Origin: an uncultured Prevotella sp.
Lineage (GTDB): Bacteria > Bacteroidota > Bacteroidia > Bacteroidales > Bacteroidaceae
Reading direction: 5' to 3'
Assembly: GCA_902495455.1 (NCBI GenBank)
Contig: CABUXJ010000033.1
Span: 1-24,008, forward strand
DNA: 24,008 nt
A model generated the notes under the pieces. The model had not been told where the DNA came from. It saw nothing but the letters and a program-made list of their open reading frames with translations, and made no database searches. This document shows positions 7,429-13,830 of this stretch, in pieces. Both the position numbers and the translations under genes were made by a program. Numbering within the stretch: position 1 is the first letter of the stretch; each line of letters starts with the position of its first letter.

Positions 7429-10026
7429 TTACTTCACCGGAAATAGATAATGTTTCCGCTGCGGTGTGTAGTCTATCATCCACTGGTCGGCGATGATATG
7501 GTTGTCGAGCGCTGTGATTGTGAGCGTGTGGCGTCCCTGTGTCAGATTGACGGGGAGTTCGCGCAGCGCCTGACCGCGCAGGACGTTCTGCTTCCATCCT
7601 TCCGAACGGAACTTCTCTTTGAGCGTGTAAACCGTAGGCTCGCCGCCGTCGATGCTCACGCTGTAACGGATGTCTCCGTTGTCGTTGGGCTGTGTCGGTA
7701 TCATGGCTGTGCGCAACACGGCCTTGTCGTCGCGTTCGGTCGTAAACTCATACGTGAGCGTTGCGCCCTTGGGCAGCGATACGGCGTTCATGCTGTGACC
7801 GAGCATGCTCACGGCACGTACTCCCTCCGACGCGCGGGTGTAGTCGCAGGCATTGCGGGCGATGACGCCTTCGGTGTCGATGTCGTGGCGCTGGCGCTGC
7901 TTGTCCTTGGCGAGCCATTCGGCCACCTCTTTGTCGCTGAGCAATGTCGGCAGCGACGGAGCGGCATGTACCGGAAGGTCACGCGGGCGCATGTTCATCG
8001 AGCGGCGCCACTTGCCGCCGGCCATCTTTTCATTGTAGTATTCCGTCAGGCTGCGTATCTCCTGATAGGCCGCCTGGCTGCGAGCCACCGCGGTGTACAG
8101 TGCGGCGTTGTTGGCAAACATATCCTTCAGTGTGCTGCCTGTGGCATACTGGCGGGCGCGCTGCGACTCCAGTATCTTGCGGGCATGGGCGTCGGCGGAA
8201 TAGACGGGATACTCGATGGCGGCGAAATAGGCGTCGCGCAGTTCGGGACGTATCAGAGCCTCGGTCTCGCGGACGATGCGGCTCACCTCTGCGTAACGCT
8301 CTAAATAGCGGTCGAGCTCACCGCCGAAGGCCGTCGTGCTGAACTCGGAGTTTATTACGGGACTGTTGCCACGGGCATACGTCTTCTTGTCCAGCTCCGT
8401 CTGGCTCCATCCCATGAACTCCGGGCGGCGTTCGCCGCAGAGACGGAAGAACTCGTGCATGGCGGGATAGAGACGTTTGCCGGCCTCGCTGCCGAACTGG
8501 CGGCAGAGCCATGCGCGATAGTGGTCGCCGACAGTCTCGGCCGAGACGCAGTCGATGTTCCAGGCCATGTCGAGGAACAGTTCGAGGTCATAGCCCGCCA
8601 CCTTCGGGTCGTGGACATTGACGATCCATATCTTGCGCACGTTGTGGTCGTAGGCCTCGCGCATCTCGTTGTATATCAGTCCAGGCTGGGTTGTCGTCAG
8701 CCACAGATAGTCGTGGGGGCGGCCCCAGTAGCTCAGGTGATAGTAGATGCCGCCGCCACCCTGCCGCTGCTGCTTCTTGGCGTCGGACAGACGGGTCATG
8801 TAGCCGTAGTTGTCGTCACACCACATCAGCGTGGCATAGTCGGGCACACGCAGTCCGCGCTCGTAGATCTGGAGCACCTCCTTGTAGGGCACAAACACCT
8901 GCGTCTGTTTCTCCGGAGCACCGATATATTTGCGGAGCAGTTCCTGCTGATCGTCGATGACCTGCTGGAGGGCCTTCTGTTTCTCGTCCATCGTCTTCAC
9001 ACCCTCCATCGAACCGTCGTGTATGCCGCGCATGCCGATGGTGAACATGTTGCCGCCGGCCGAGCCCTTCACCTCCTTGAGACGCTCTATCCAATAGTTA
9101 TGGACGCTCTGGCGGTTGGTGATGTAGTTGAAGCGGCCGCGCTCCTTTTCGTTCCACTCGTCGACGTTGTTGCGCAGGAGCGGTTCGCAGTGGGACGTAC
9201 CGATGACTATACCGCAACTGTCGGCCACGGCCTTGGCCCCTTTGGTGCGGAAAAAAGCCTTCGTGCCCGTGTGCATGCCGGGCCAGATGGCGTTGGCACG
9301 CATACGGAGCAACAGCTGAAACACCTTCTTGTATGTCCGCGGACCTATCTGTCCGAACTCCGCCGGTTCATACGTCCCGTAGCTCCACGGGCGCAGCGAC
9401 CAGTCCTCGTCGTTGAGGAACACGCCGCGATATTCGACCGACGCACCCTGCAACATGCGGAACGCGCTGTCAATGGAGAGCCGTGAGCGGCGCTCCGGCA
9501 CGATGTCGCCCCACCATATCCACGGCGAGACGCCGGCCATGCGTGACAGTTCGAGCAGTCCGTAGGCCGCACCGCGGCCGTTGCGTCCGACGACGGTGAT
9601 GCGGTTGTCTATGACAGAGATGTGGAAACCGTCGGTCAGCGTCATCAGGCTGTCGAGGGGCACGCCCTGTCTCTTGAGCTTGTTGAGCACGCCGGACGAG
9701 GCGCGGTCGGCCTCGACGACCACGATGGCGGCGTCGCGATCCTTGGCGGCGACGGCCCGACGGCCAGTGACGGCCTCCATGTCGCCGACGAACATGTCCG
9801 CGGCGGTCATGACGACGGGGTCGACGCTCTTCTGCAGGCTGTATGTGACGGCCTTGCTGCCGTCAAACCAGTCTATGTCAGCCGCTGTGGCCGGTATGGC
9901 GAAAAGGAGGGAAAGTGCGAAGCCACCCGAAAACCCACCCCAACCTTCCAGAGGGGAGGGAGCTTGATCACTCTTGTGCGCAGTGAACACGCCGATAATT
10001 TTTGAAAATAGTTTGTTCATATACAT
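7429..10026 (-). CDS. Secreted glycoside hydrolase family 115 alpha-glucuronidase
   Basis: GH115 enzymes remove (4-O-methyl)glucuronic acid from glucuronoxylan or arabinogalactan side chains. The 865-residue protein shows the family landmarks: an N-terminal alpha/beta domain to about 165, YRGVFLNDEDW at 199-209, NAIWPGMHTG at 245-254, GTSHCEPL at 276-283, MWCDDNYGYM at 401-410, YYHLSYWGRPHDY at 428-440, and a C-terminal beta domain about 700-865. The signal peptide is odd: between the basic n-region (MNKLFSKI) and the hydrophobic core (ALSLLFAIPATAA) lies the peptide APSPLEGWGGFSGG, encoded by a copy of the interspersed GC-rich repeat. The start is ATG 10026, or two codons later at 10020. It is the first gene of the operon with GH2 and the esterase, and a -7 element and 20-bp direct repeats lie upstream. 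Family assignment is strong. Confidence 0.93.
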   Translation of the reverse strand: MYMNKLFSKIIGVFTAHKSDQAPSPLEGWGGFSGGFALSLLFAIPATAADIDWFDGSKAVTYSLQKSVDPVVMTAADMFVGDMEAVTGRRAVAAKDRDAAIVVVEADRASSGVLNKLKRQGVPLDSLMTLTDGFHISVIDNRITVVGRNGRGAAYGLLELSRMAGVSPWIWWGDIVPERRSRLSIDSAFRMLQGASVEYRGVFLNDEDWSLRPWSYGTYEPAEFGQIGPRTYKKVFQLLLRMRANAIWPGMHTGTKAFFRTKGAKAVADSCGIVIGTSHCEPLLRNNVDEWNEKERGRFNYITNRQSVHNYWIERLKEVKGSAGGNMFTIGMRGIHDGSMEGVKTMDEKQKALQQVIDDQQELLRKYIGAPEKQTQVFVPYKEVLQIYERGLRVPDYATLMWCDDNYGYMTRLSDAKKQQRQGGGGIYYHLSYWGRPHDYLWLTTTQPGLIYNEMREAYDHNVRKIWIVNVHDPKVAGYDLELFLDMAWNIDCVSAETVGDHYRAWLCRQFGSEAGKRLYPAMHEFFRLCGERRPEFMGWSQTELDKKTYARGNSPVINSEFSTTAFGGELDRYLERYAEVSRIVRETEALIRPELRDAYFAAIEYPVYSADAHARKILESQRARQYATGSTLKDMFANNAALYTAVARSQAAYQEIRSLTEYYNEKMAGGKWRRSMNMRPRDLPVHAAPSLPTLLSDKEVAEWLAKDKQRQRHDIDTEGVIARNACDYTRASEGVRAVSMLGHSMNAVSLPKGATLTYEFTTERDDKAVLRTAMIPTQPNDNGDIRYSVSIDGGEPTVYTLKEKFRSEGWKQNVLRGQALRELPVNLTQGRHTLTITALDNHIIADQWMIDYTPQRKHYLFPVK
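9920..9964 (-). repeat. Interspersed repeat copy embedded in the GH115 signal-peptide coding region
   Basis: On the minus strand this stretch reads AGCTCCCTCCCC, CTGGAA, GGTTGGGGTGGG, TTTTCGGGTGGCT, block for block like the copy at 135-180. It is translated in frame as roughly residues 22-38 of GH115. The downstream coding sequence has no alternative Met before the hydrophobic core, so the repeat cannot be excluded by choosing a later start. Confidence 0.8.
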
Positions 10027-10125
10027 TATTTATAAAGAGATTTATATTTATAGATAGTCTGTATGTTTACAATCGGTTTGTCAGTAGCCGACGTCATTTT
10101 TATTAAAAGGGACTGCTTCCAATTG

Positions 10126-10133
10126 CAAATATA
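10126..10133 (-). promoter_or_regulatory. -7 element of the GH115-GH2-esterase operon
   Basis: On the minus strand TATATTTG matches TAnnTTTG exactly and predicts a leader of about 90-95 nt before the GH115 start. The -33 region lacks a clear TTTG, as would fit a promoter that needs an activator; the direct repeats at 10151-10190 occupy that position. Confidence 0.6.
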
Positions 10134-10150
10134 CGATAGAAAAGAACAAT

Positions 10151-10190
10151 AAATCAGTAAAATCGTACAAAAATCAGTAAAATCGTACAT
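10151..10190 (-). promoter_or_regulatory. 20-bp direct repeat, candidate activator-binding site
   Basis: AAATCAGTAAAATCGTACA occurs twice with a 20-bp period (10151-10169 and 10171-10189). The repeats end 17 bp upstream of the -7 element on the minus strand, covering about -32 to -72. Two direct repeats at two helical turns just upstream of a weak promoter is the arrangement expected for an AraC-type or hybrid two-component regulator of a polysaccharide operon. The regulator itself is not in the window. Confidence 0.6.
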
Positions 10191-10223
10191 TTTGGGGGAA
10201 TATTGAAGGGCTCCTCCAGATTT

Positions 10224-10290
10224 CCCCCAAGGGGAACGAAGGCCCCACCCCGGCCCTCCCCAAGGGGAGGGTGCCTGCGAGGTGAAGGGA
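10224..10290 (+). repeat. Interspersed GC-rich repeat
   Basis: AAGGCCCCACCCCGG precedes the palindrome CCCTCCCCAAGGGGAGGG (10254-10271) and the tail GTGCCTGCGAGGTGAA, matching the copy at the start of the window. This and the next entries fill the 873-nt non-coding gap between GH115 and murI, in which no gene is supported. Confidence 0.75.
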
Positions 10291-10383
10291 ATTGTAGGGG
10301 CATTGCACGGTTTTAAACATGACAAATGTTTACAAAATTATGTTCGGGAAAAAGCTTGAAGATTTGCTTTTAAATGAGCAATA

Positions 10384-10466
10384 GGGGCCTTAAAGGACCC
10401 GACGGCCCCCTCCGGCTCCCCCAAGGGGGAGAGACCTGCGGCTTCAAACAATCCTTTAAGGGCCCC
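10384..10466. repeat. Repeat bounded by an inverted GGGGCC/CTTTAAGG motif
   Basis: GGGGCCTTAAAGGA at 10384-10397 is mirrored by TCCTTTAAGGGCCCC at 10452-10466. The interior carries another variant of the CCCCCTCCGGCTCCCCCAAGG family. The whole could fold into one imperfect hairpin. Confidence 0.6.
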
Positions 10467-10595
10467 GCGGCTCTTCATTTTTGAAAAAGTCGGCGAGTTT
10501 TTGATTGCTGTTTTGGAGTCAAAAAGAGGGTTTCGTCGAGCAACGGGGCCTCCGCGGGGTTGCAACGAGCACGCCGTCATGTTGTAACGGGGCCG

Positions 10596-10840
10596 CCGTT
10601 GCAATGCAATAGCAGCCCCGTTGCAACCCCGCGGGGCCCTTACGGGAGGGCCCCCCCCGCCCTCCCCAAGGGGAGGGAGACCTGTGTGATTGTAAGTGGT
10701 TGTGTAATAATCAGTTGCAAAAGCGGCGGTTTTTTGTTCGGAAAAACCGTGCGATTTTAACCTTCATGAAATTTGAAAATTTGGAGACGCGGCCGAAAAA
10801 TTTAGCAAAGTGCCCTTGGATTTTAACTTTAAATTCAGAA
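10596..10840 (+). repeat. 245-bp dispersed repeat, copy A
   Basis: This stretch aligns end to end with the reverse complement of 23763-24008. The first 140 nt or so (10596-10735) differ at only about four positions, while the rest is clearly more diverged. Internal structure includes GGGGCCC/GGGCCCC arms around an 8-nt loop, the palindrome CCCCGCGGGG and the CCCTCCCC hairpin. Related inverted sequence (GGGGTTGCAAC) extends it leftward to about 10541. No open frame with protein-like features is present. Confidence 0.85.
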
Positions 10841-10899
10841 AAAAGCGGACAAACGACATGCTGGTCGCGCCATGTCACACATCAAAAAGTAGTGTCTAA

Positions 10900-11736
10900 T
10901 TACAGCGTCACGCTCTCCACCTCCACAGGCTCGTGGAGGAATATCTGTGCCGACTCACGGAACTTTTCAGGACTTTCGGTGGTCAGATAGTGGACACGGC
11001 CGCCACGGGTGCATTTCCGTTCCATCTCAGGATGGCGGCTGAGATATGAGCGGAGACTGTCGGCCACATAGTCGCCCTGAGGGACGATGCGCACGCCGGA
11101 AGGGATGTACTTCTGTATCTTCGGCATTAGCAACGGATAGTGGGTACATCCGAGGATGACGGCGTCGATGCGGCTGTCAAGGGCCATGAGCTGGTCGATG
11201 CGCTTCTTGACGAAATAGTCGGCTCCCGGGCTGTCGCACTCGTTATATTCCACCAGCGGAACCCAGAAGGGACAGGCTACGCCGGAGACGCTGATGTTGG
11301 GGAAGAATTTCTGTATCTCCAGGGTGTAGCTCTCGCTTTTTATCGTTCCTTCGGTGGCCAATATGCCGACGTGGCGGGTCTTGGTGAGCGAACCGATGAC
11401 TTCGGCCGTGGGGCGGATGATGCCGAGCACGCGGCGTGACGGGTCGACGAGGGGAAGGTCGTTCTGCTGGATGGTGCGCAGGGCTTTGGCCGAGGCTGTG
11501 TTGCAGCCGAGGATGACCAGATGGCACCCCATCTCGAAGAGTTTCATGACGGACTGGCGGGTGAACTCGTAGACGACGTCAAAGGAGCGCGTGCCGTAGG
11601 GAGCGCGTGCATTGTCGCCGAGATAGAGGTAGTCGTATTGGGGCAACAGACGGCGGATGCCGTGGAGAATGGTCAGGCCGCCGTAGCCTGAGTCGAAAAT
11701 GCCGATGGGGCCGGGATTGCCGGGGAGATTTTTCAT
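10900..11736 (-). CDS. murI: Glutamate racemase
   Basis: MurI converts L- to D-glutamate in the cytosol for peptidoglycan synthesis. The 278-residue protein has GIFDSGYGGLT at 12-22 with the substrate-binding DSG, the first catalytic cysteine Cys78 in ILGCNTAS (75-82), and the second, Cys197, in ILGCTHYPLL (194-203). YLGDNARAPYG at 38-48 is also conserved. Length is normal. It is the last gene of the envelope locus on this strand, 98 nt after the ompH paralogue upstream; a small 6-bp hairpin spans that gene's stop codon. A weak hairpin at 10855-10876 follows murI and might terminate transcription. Identification is secure. Confidence 0.97.
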   Translation of the reverse strand: MKNLPGNPGPIGIFDSGYGGLTILHGIRRLLPQYDYLYLGDNARAPYGTRSFDVVYEFTRQSVMKLFEMGCHLVILGCNTASAKALRTIQQNDLPLVDPSRRVLGIIRPTAEVIGSLTKTRHVGILATEGTIKSESYTLEIQKFFPNISVSGVACPFWVPLVEYNECDSPGADYFVKKRIDQLMALDSRIDAVILGCTHYPLLMPKIQKYIPSGVRIVPQGDYVADSLRSYLSRHPEMERKCTRGGRVHYLTTESPEKFRESAQIFLHEPVEVESVTL

Positions 11737-11834
11737 GTGGCTGTTAAGGTTGTGGCATGTGTTTATGGAGATCGGACAACGTTCCCGCCGTCGGGCCGGC
11801 CGAAATCGCTTTTGTCGGCTGGCGGGTGGGGCGT

Positions 11835-12512
11835 CTAACGGAGACGCTCGCTCACTTCGGAACTGATGTTTTCGCCCTGCGTGGGGTTGATGAAGGGACA
11901 GGCGTTGCCGTCGGTGTTGATGATGAAAGCGTATCCGCGTTCCTCACCGATGGCGCGCAGTGCGCCGGCGATGCGGGCGTGAAGTGGCGCGAGCAGGCCG
12001 CGTTCGGCTTCGGTGAGCAGTCGGCGGCTCTCCTCACGGAAGAGGATGTTGCGATCGAGAAGTTCCTGCAATTCGCTCTGACGCTTCTGAAGTATGGTCT
12101 GCGGAAAGTCACGTTGGCCTTCGAGGAATTCTTCATACTTTTTGTTGAAATCGCTCTCCACACGTTTTGCCTCTGCCTCGTATTTGGCTTTCAGTTCGTC
12201 CAACTGTCGCATGACTGTGGCGTATGCCGGCATGGCGTGGAGAACGGAATCATAGCTGAGATAACCGAAGGTCGGGCTTGACGGCTGTGACGTCGGTTGG
12301 GTGTCGGTTGTGGGTTGTCCGGCCGTAGAATGTCCGGCCGTGGGGGGCGTCTGTCTCGCAGCCATTACCGTCTGGGCATTGGTGCGAAGAGTTGTCACGG
12401 CGAGAAAAAGAAAGAGTATTGGCAGCGTTTTCAGTACATAATCGGGACAAAGCCGAAGAATTCTGAGGCTTGTCTTGGCGGGAAAACGCAAGATGAAATC
12501 CGACTTTTGCAT
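11835..12512 (-). CDS. OmpH/Skp-like periplasmic chaperone with a Pro/Thr/Gln-rich N-terminal linker
   Basis: The protein is exported (hydrophobic LPILFLFLAVTT followed by NAQ) and contains an OmpH/Skp domain: it begins at FGYLSYDSVLHAMPAY, continues as a long charged coiled coil (ELKAKYEAEAKRVESDFN and onward) and ends with RGYAFIINTDG. Skp-type chaperones hold unfolded outer-membrane proteins for the BAM complex. Unlike its two upstream paralogues it carries a disordered TPPTAGHSTAGQPTTDTQ-type linker of about 35 residues between signal peptide and domain. The start at 12512 is preferred because an A/C-rich leader (AACAACAATACAACC) precedes it; an in-frame ATG at 12551 would add 13 polar residues. 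It follows a hairpin terminator after the middle paralogue, so it may have its own promoter or depend on read-through. Confidence 0.82.
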   Translation of the reverse strand: MQKSDFILRFPAKTSLRILRLCPDYVLKTLPILFLFLAVTTLRTNAQTVMAARQTPPTAGHSTAGQPTTDTQPTSQPSSPTFGYLSYDSVLHAMPAYATVMRQLDELKAKYEAEAKRVESDFNKKYEEFLEGQRDFPQTILQKRQSELQELLDRNILFREESRRLLTEAERGLLAPLHARIAGALRAIGEERGYAFIINTDGNACPFINPTQGENISSEVSERLR

Positions 12513-12569
12513 GGTTGTATTGTTGTTTGTTGCCGGCTGTGACTGCCGCATGGCATTTCTGTCGCGGCG

Positions 12570-12629
12570 ATGATAAAAAGAAAGTGAGAGCTTACCGGAT
12601 GGGCTATGCGCTTCCGGAAGGCTCTCACT
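12570..12629 (-). terminator. Intrinsic terminator after the middle ompH gene
   Basis: On the minus strand AGTGAGAGC and GCTCTCACT form a 9-bp stem (12583-12591 with 12621-12629), with further partial pairing (CCGGA) inside, followed by TTTCTTTTTATCA. It lies 14 nt after the stop of the ompH gene ending at 12644. Confidence 0.7.
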
Positions 12630-12643
12630 GATGTTATTTCTGA

Positions 12644-13141
12644 TTATTTCAGACCGAGTTTGGCCTTTACTTCGGCCGTTACGTCGGTGCTGAGGGTGGT
12701 GCTGATGTAGGGCACTCCGCCGGCGATGTCCATGATGTAGACGTATCCGCCGGCCTGGCCGACCTGCTTGATTGCGTCAATGACGCGGGTCGTGATGGCC
12801 TGCATCTTCTCCTGCTGTGCCTTGGCAAGAGCCTGCTGGTTGTCCTGATAGCTCTGCTGTATCTTCTGATACATGTCCTGAAGCTCCTGCTCGCGGCGCT
12901 GCTTGATGTTGTCCGGCAGTGAAGCCTGCTCCTTTTCGTATGCCTGTGACTTCTTGCCAAGCTCGTCCTGCATGCTCTTGAGGTCGTCCTCATACTGTTT
13001 TGCAAGTGTCTCGATTTCGGTCTTAGCCTTTGTGTATTCCGGCATTACCTGGATGATGTCTTGTGCATTCACATGTCCGAACTTCTGGGCTAATGCTGCC
13101 ACCGGCGCACACATGAAAAGCATTAAAAGTAATTTCTTCAT
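12644..13141 (-). CDS. OmpH/Skp-family periplasmic chaperone
   Basis: The 165-residue protein has a clear signal peptide (MKKLLLMLFMCAPVAALAQ). The OmpH core starts at KFGHVNAQDIIQVMPEY, followed by a long charged and Gln-rich helical hairpin (about 40-125) and the C-terminal strand block YVYIMDIAGG. These are the marks of Skp-like chaperones, trimers with helical arms that carry unfolded barrel proteins through the periplasm. It is the classic partner downstream of bamA. The ATG at 13141 follows an A-rich leader (AACAATAACAACA) without Shine-Dalgarno, usual for this phylum. A 127-nt gap separates it from the preceding paralogue, and an intrinsic terminator follows it. Confidence 0.92.
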   Translation of the reverse strand: MKKLLLMLFMCAPVAALAQKFGHVNAQDIIQVMPEYTKAKTEIETLAKQYEDDLKSMQDELGKKSQAYEKEQASLPDNIKQRREQELQDMYQKIQQSYQDNQQALAKAQQEKMQAITTRVIDAIKQVGQAGGYVYIMDIAGGVPYISTTLSTDVTAEVKAKLGLK

Positions 13142-13268
13142 TGTTGTTATTGTTTTTGGTTTATATTATATTCTTTCTTTGAGGAGGGAGGAGAGAGAAA
13201 TGTTTTGTGGATGACGGCAGTTTGTTACTTGCTTCGCTCATCAACATGTCTTTATTCTTCACTCTTCA

Positions 13269-13805
13269 TTAATTAGCGTACCCCAACTTCTGTAACACTT
13301 CGTTGCTGATGTCTATTTTCGGACTGCCGAAGATGATACCGCTGTCACTCGCCCGGTCGAGGATGAGTTGGTAGCCGCGCAAATCTGCAATGTCCTTGAC
13401 GGCGTTGTATATCTCCTCCTGTATGGGAGTCATGAGGCTGGTGCGCTTCTTAAAGAGTTCGCCGTCCGGCCCGAAGTATTTCTTTTTAAGATCTGCAGCG
13501 GCCTTCTCTTTTTCCATTATGGCGTCTTGGCGTGCTTTCTTTTGTTCTTGGGACAGGAACACGACTTCGTTTTGATAGTTCTTATACATCGTTTGAGCCT
13601 CTGTGGAAAGGGCTTCCACCTCTGCCTGCCACTTTTTTGACACTTGGTTGAGTTGCTCGTTGGCACGCTCGTAAGCTGGGATGTTCTTCAATATGTACTC
13701 CATATCCACAAGAGCGAACTTCTGGGCTGACATGTTCAATGAACATACAGCGAAAAGGCATACCAGCACAAGTCTTCTCATAAATCCTTCTTTGCTTCTT
13801 GTCAT
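13269..13805 (-). CDS. OmpH/Skp-family periplasmic chaperone, first of three paralogues
   Basis: The 178-residue protein carries a signal peptide (RRLVLVCLFAVCSLNMSAQ), the core opening KFALVDMEYILKNIPAY, a charged coiled-coil region about 45-130 and the closing block GYQLILDRASDSGIIFG. It lies 25 nt downstream of bamA on the same strand, so the barrel-assembly protein and its periplasmic chaperone are probably co-transcribed. Two starts are possible. ATG 13805 has a Shine-Dalgarno-like AAGGAGG seven nt upstream, rare among these genes. ATG 13781 gives a more compact signal peptide beginning MRRLVLV. I keep 13805 because of the ribosome-binding sequence. Confidence 0.9.
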   Translation of the reverse strand: MTRSKEGFMRRLVLVCLFAVCSLNMSAQKFALVDMEYILKNIPAYERANEQLNQVSKKWQAEVEALSTEAQTMYKNYQNEVVFLSQEQKKARQDAIMEKEKAAADLKKKYFGPDGELFKKRTSLMTPIQEEIYNAVKDIADLRGYQLILDRASDSGIIFGSPKIDISNEVLQKLGYAN

Positions 13806-13812
13806 GTCAAAT

Positions 13813-13819
13813 CCTCCTT
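13813..13819 (-). promoter_or_regulatory. Shine-Dalgarno-like AAGGAGG upstream of the first ompH
   Basis: On the minus strand AAGGAGG sits seven nt before ATG 13805. Most genes here have A-rich leaders without such a motif, so this one stands out and favours the longer ompH start. Confidence 0.5.
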
Positions 13820-13830
13820 ATTATTTAAGT

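Noticed and set aside
7450..9486. Long plus-strand open frames (284 and 343 codons) antisense to GH115
   Set aside because: They follow from codon bias of the GH115 gene; the translations are low in structure and resemble no family I know.
10026..10604. Two short minus-strand open frames upstream of GH115
   Set aside because: They consist of repeat sequence and of the operon promoter region, with no protein-like features.
10500..10850. Possible CRISPR array in the repeat block
   Set aside because: The repeats are irregular palindromic pieces without evenly spaced identical units or unique spacers, and no cas gene is near.
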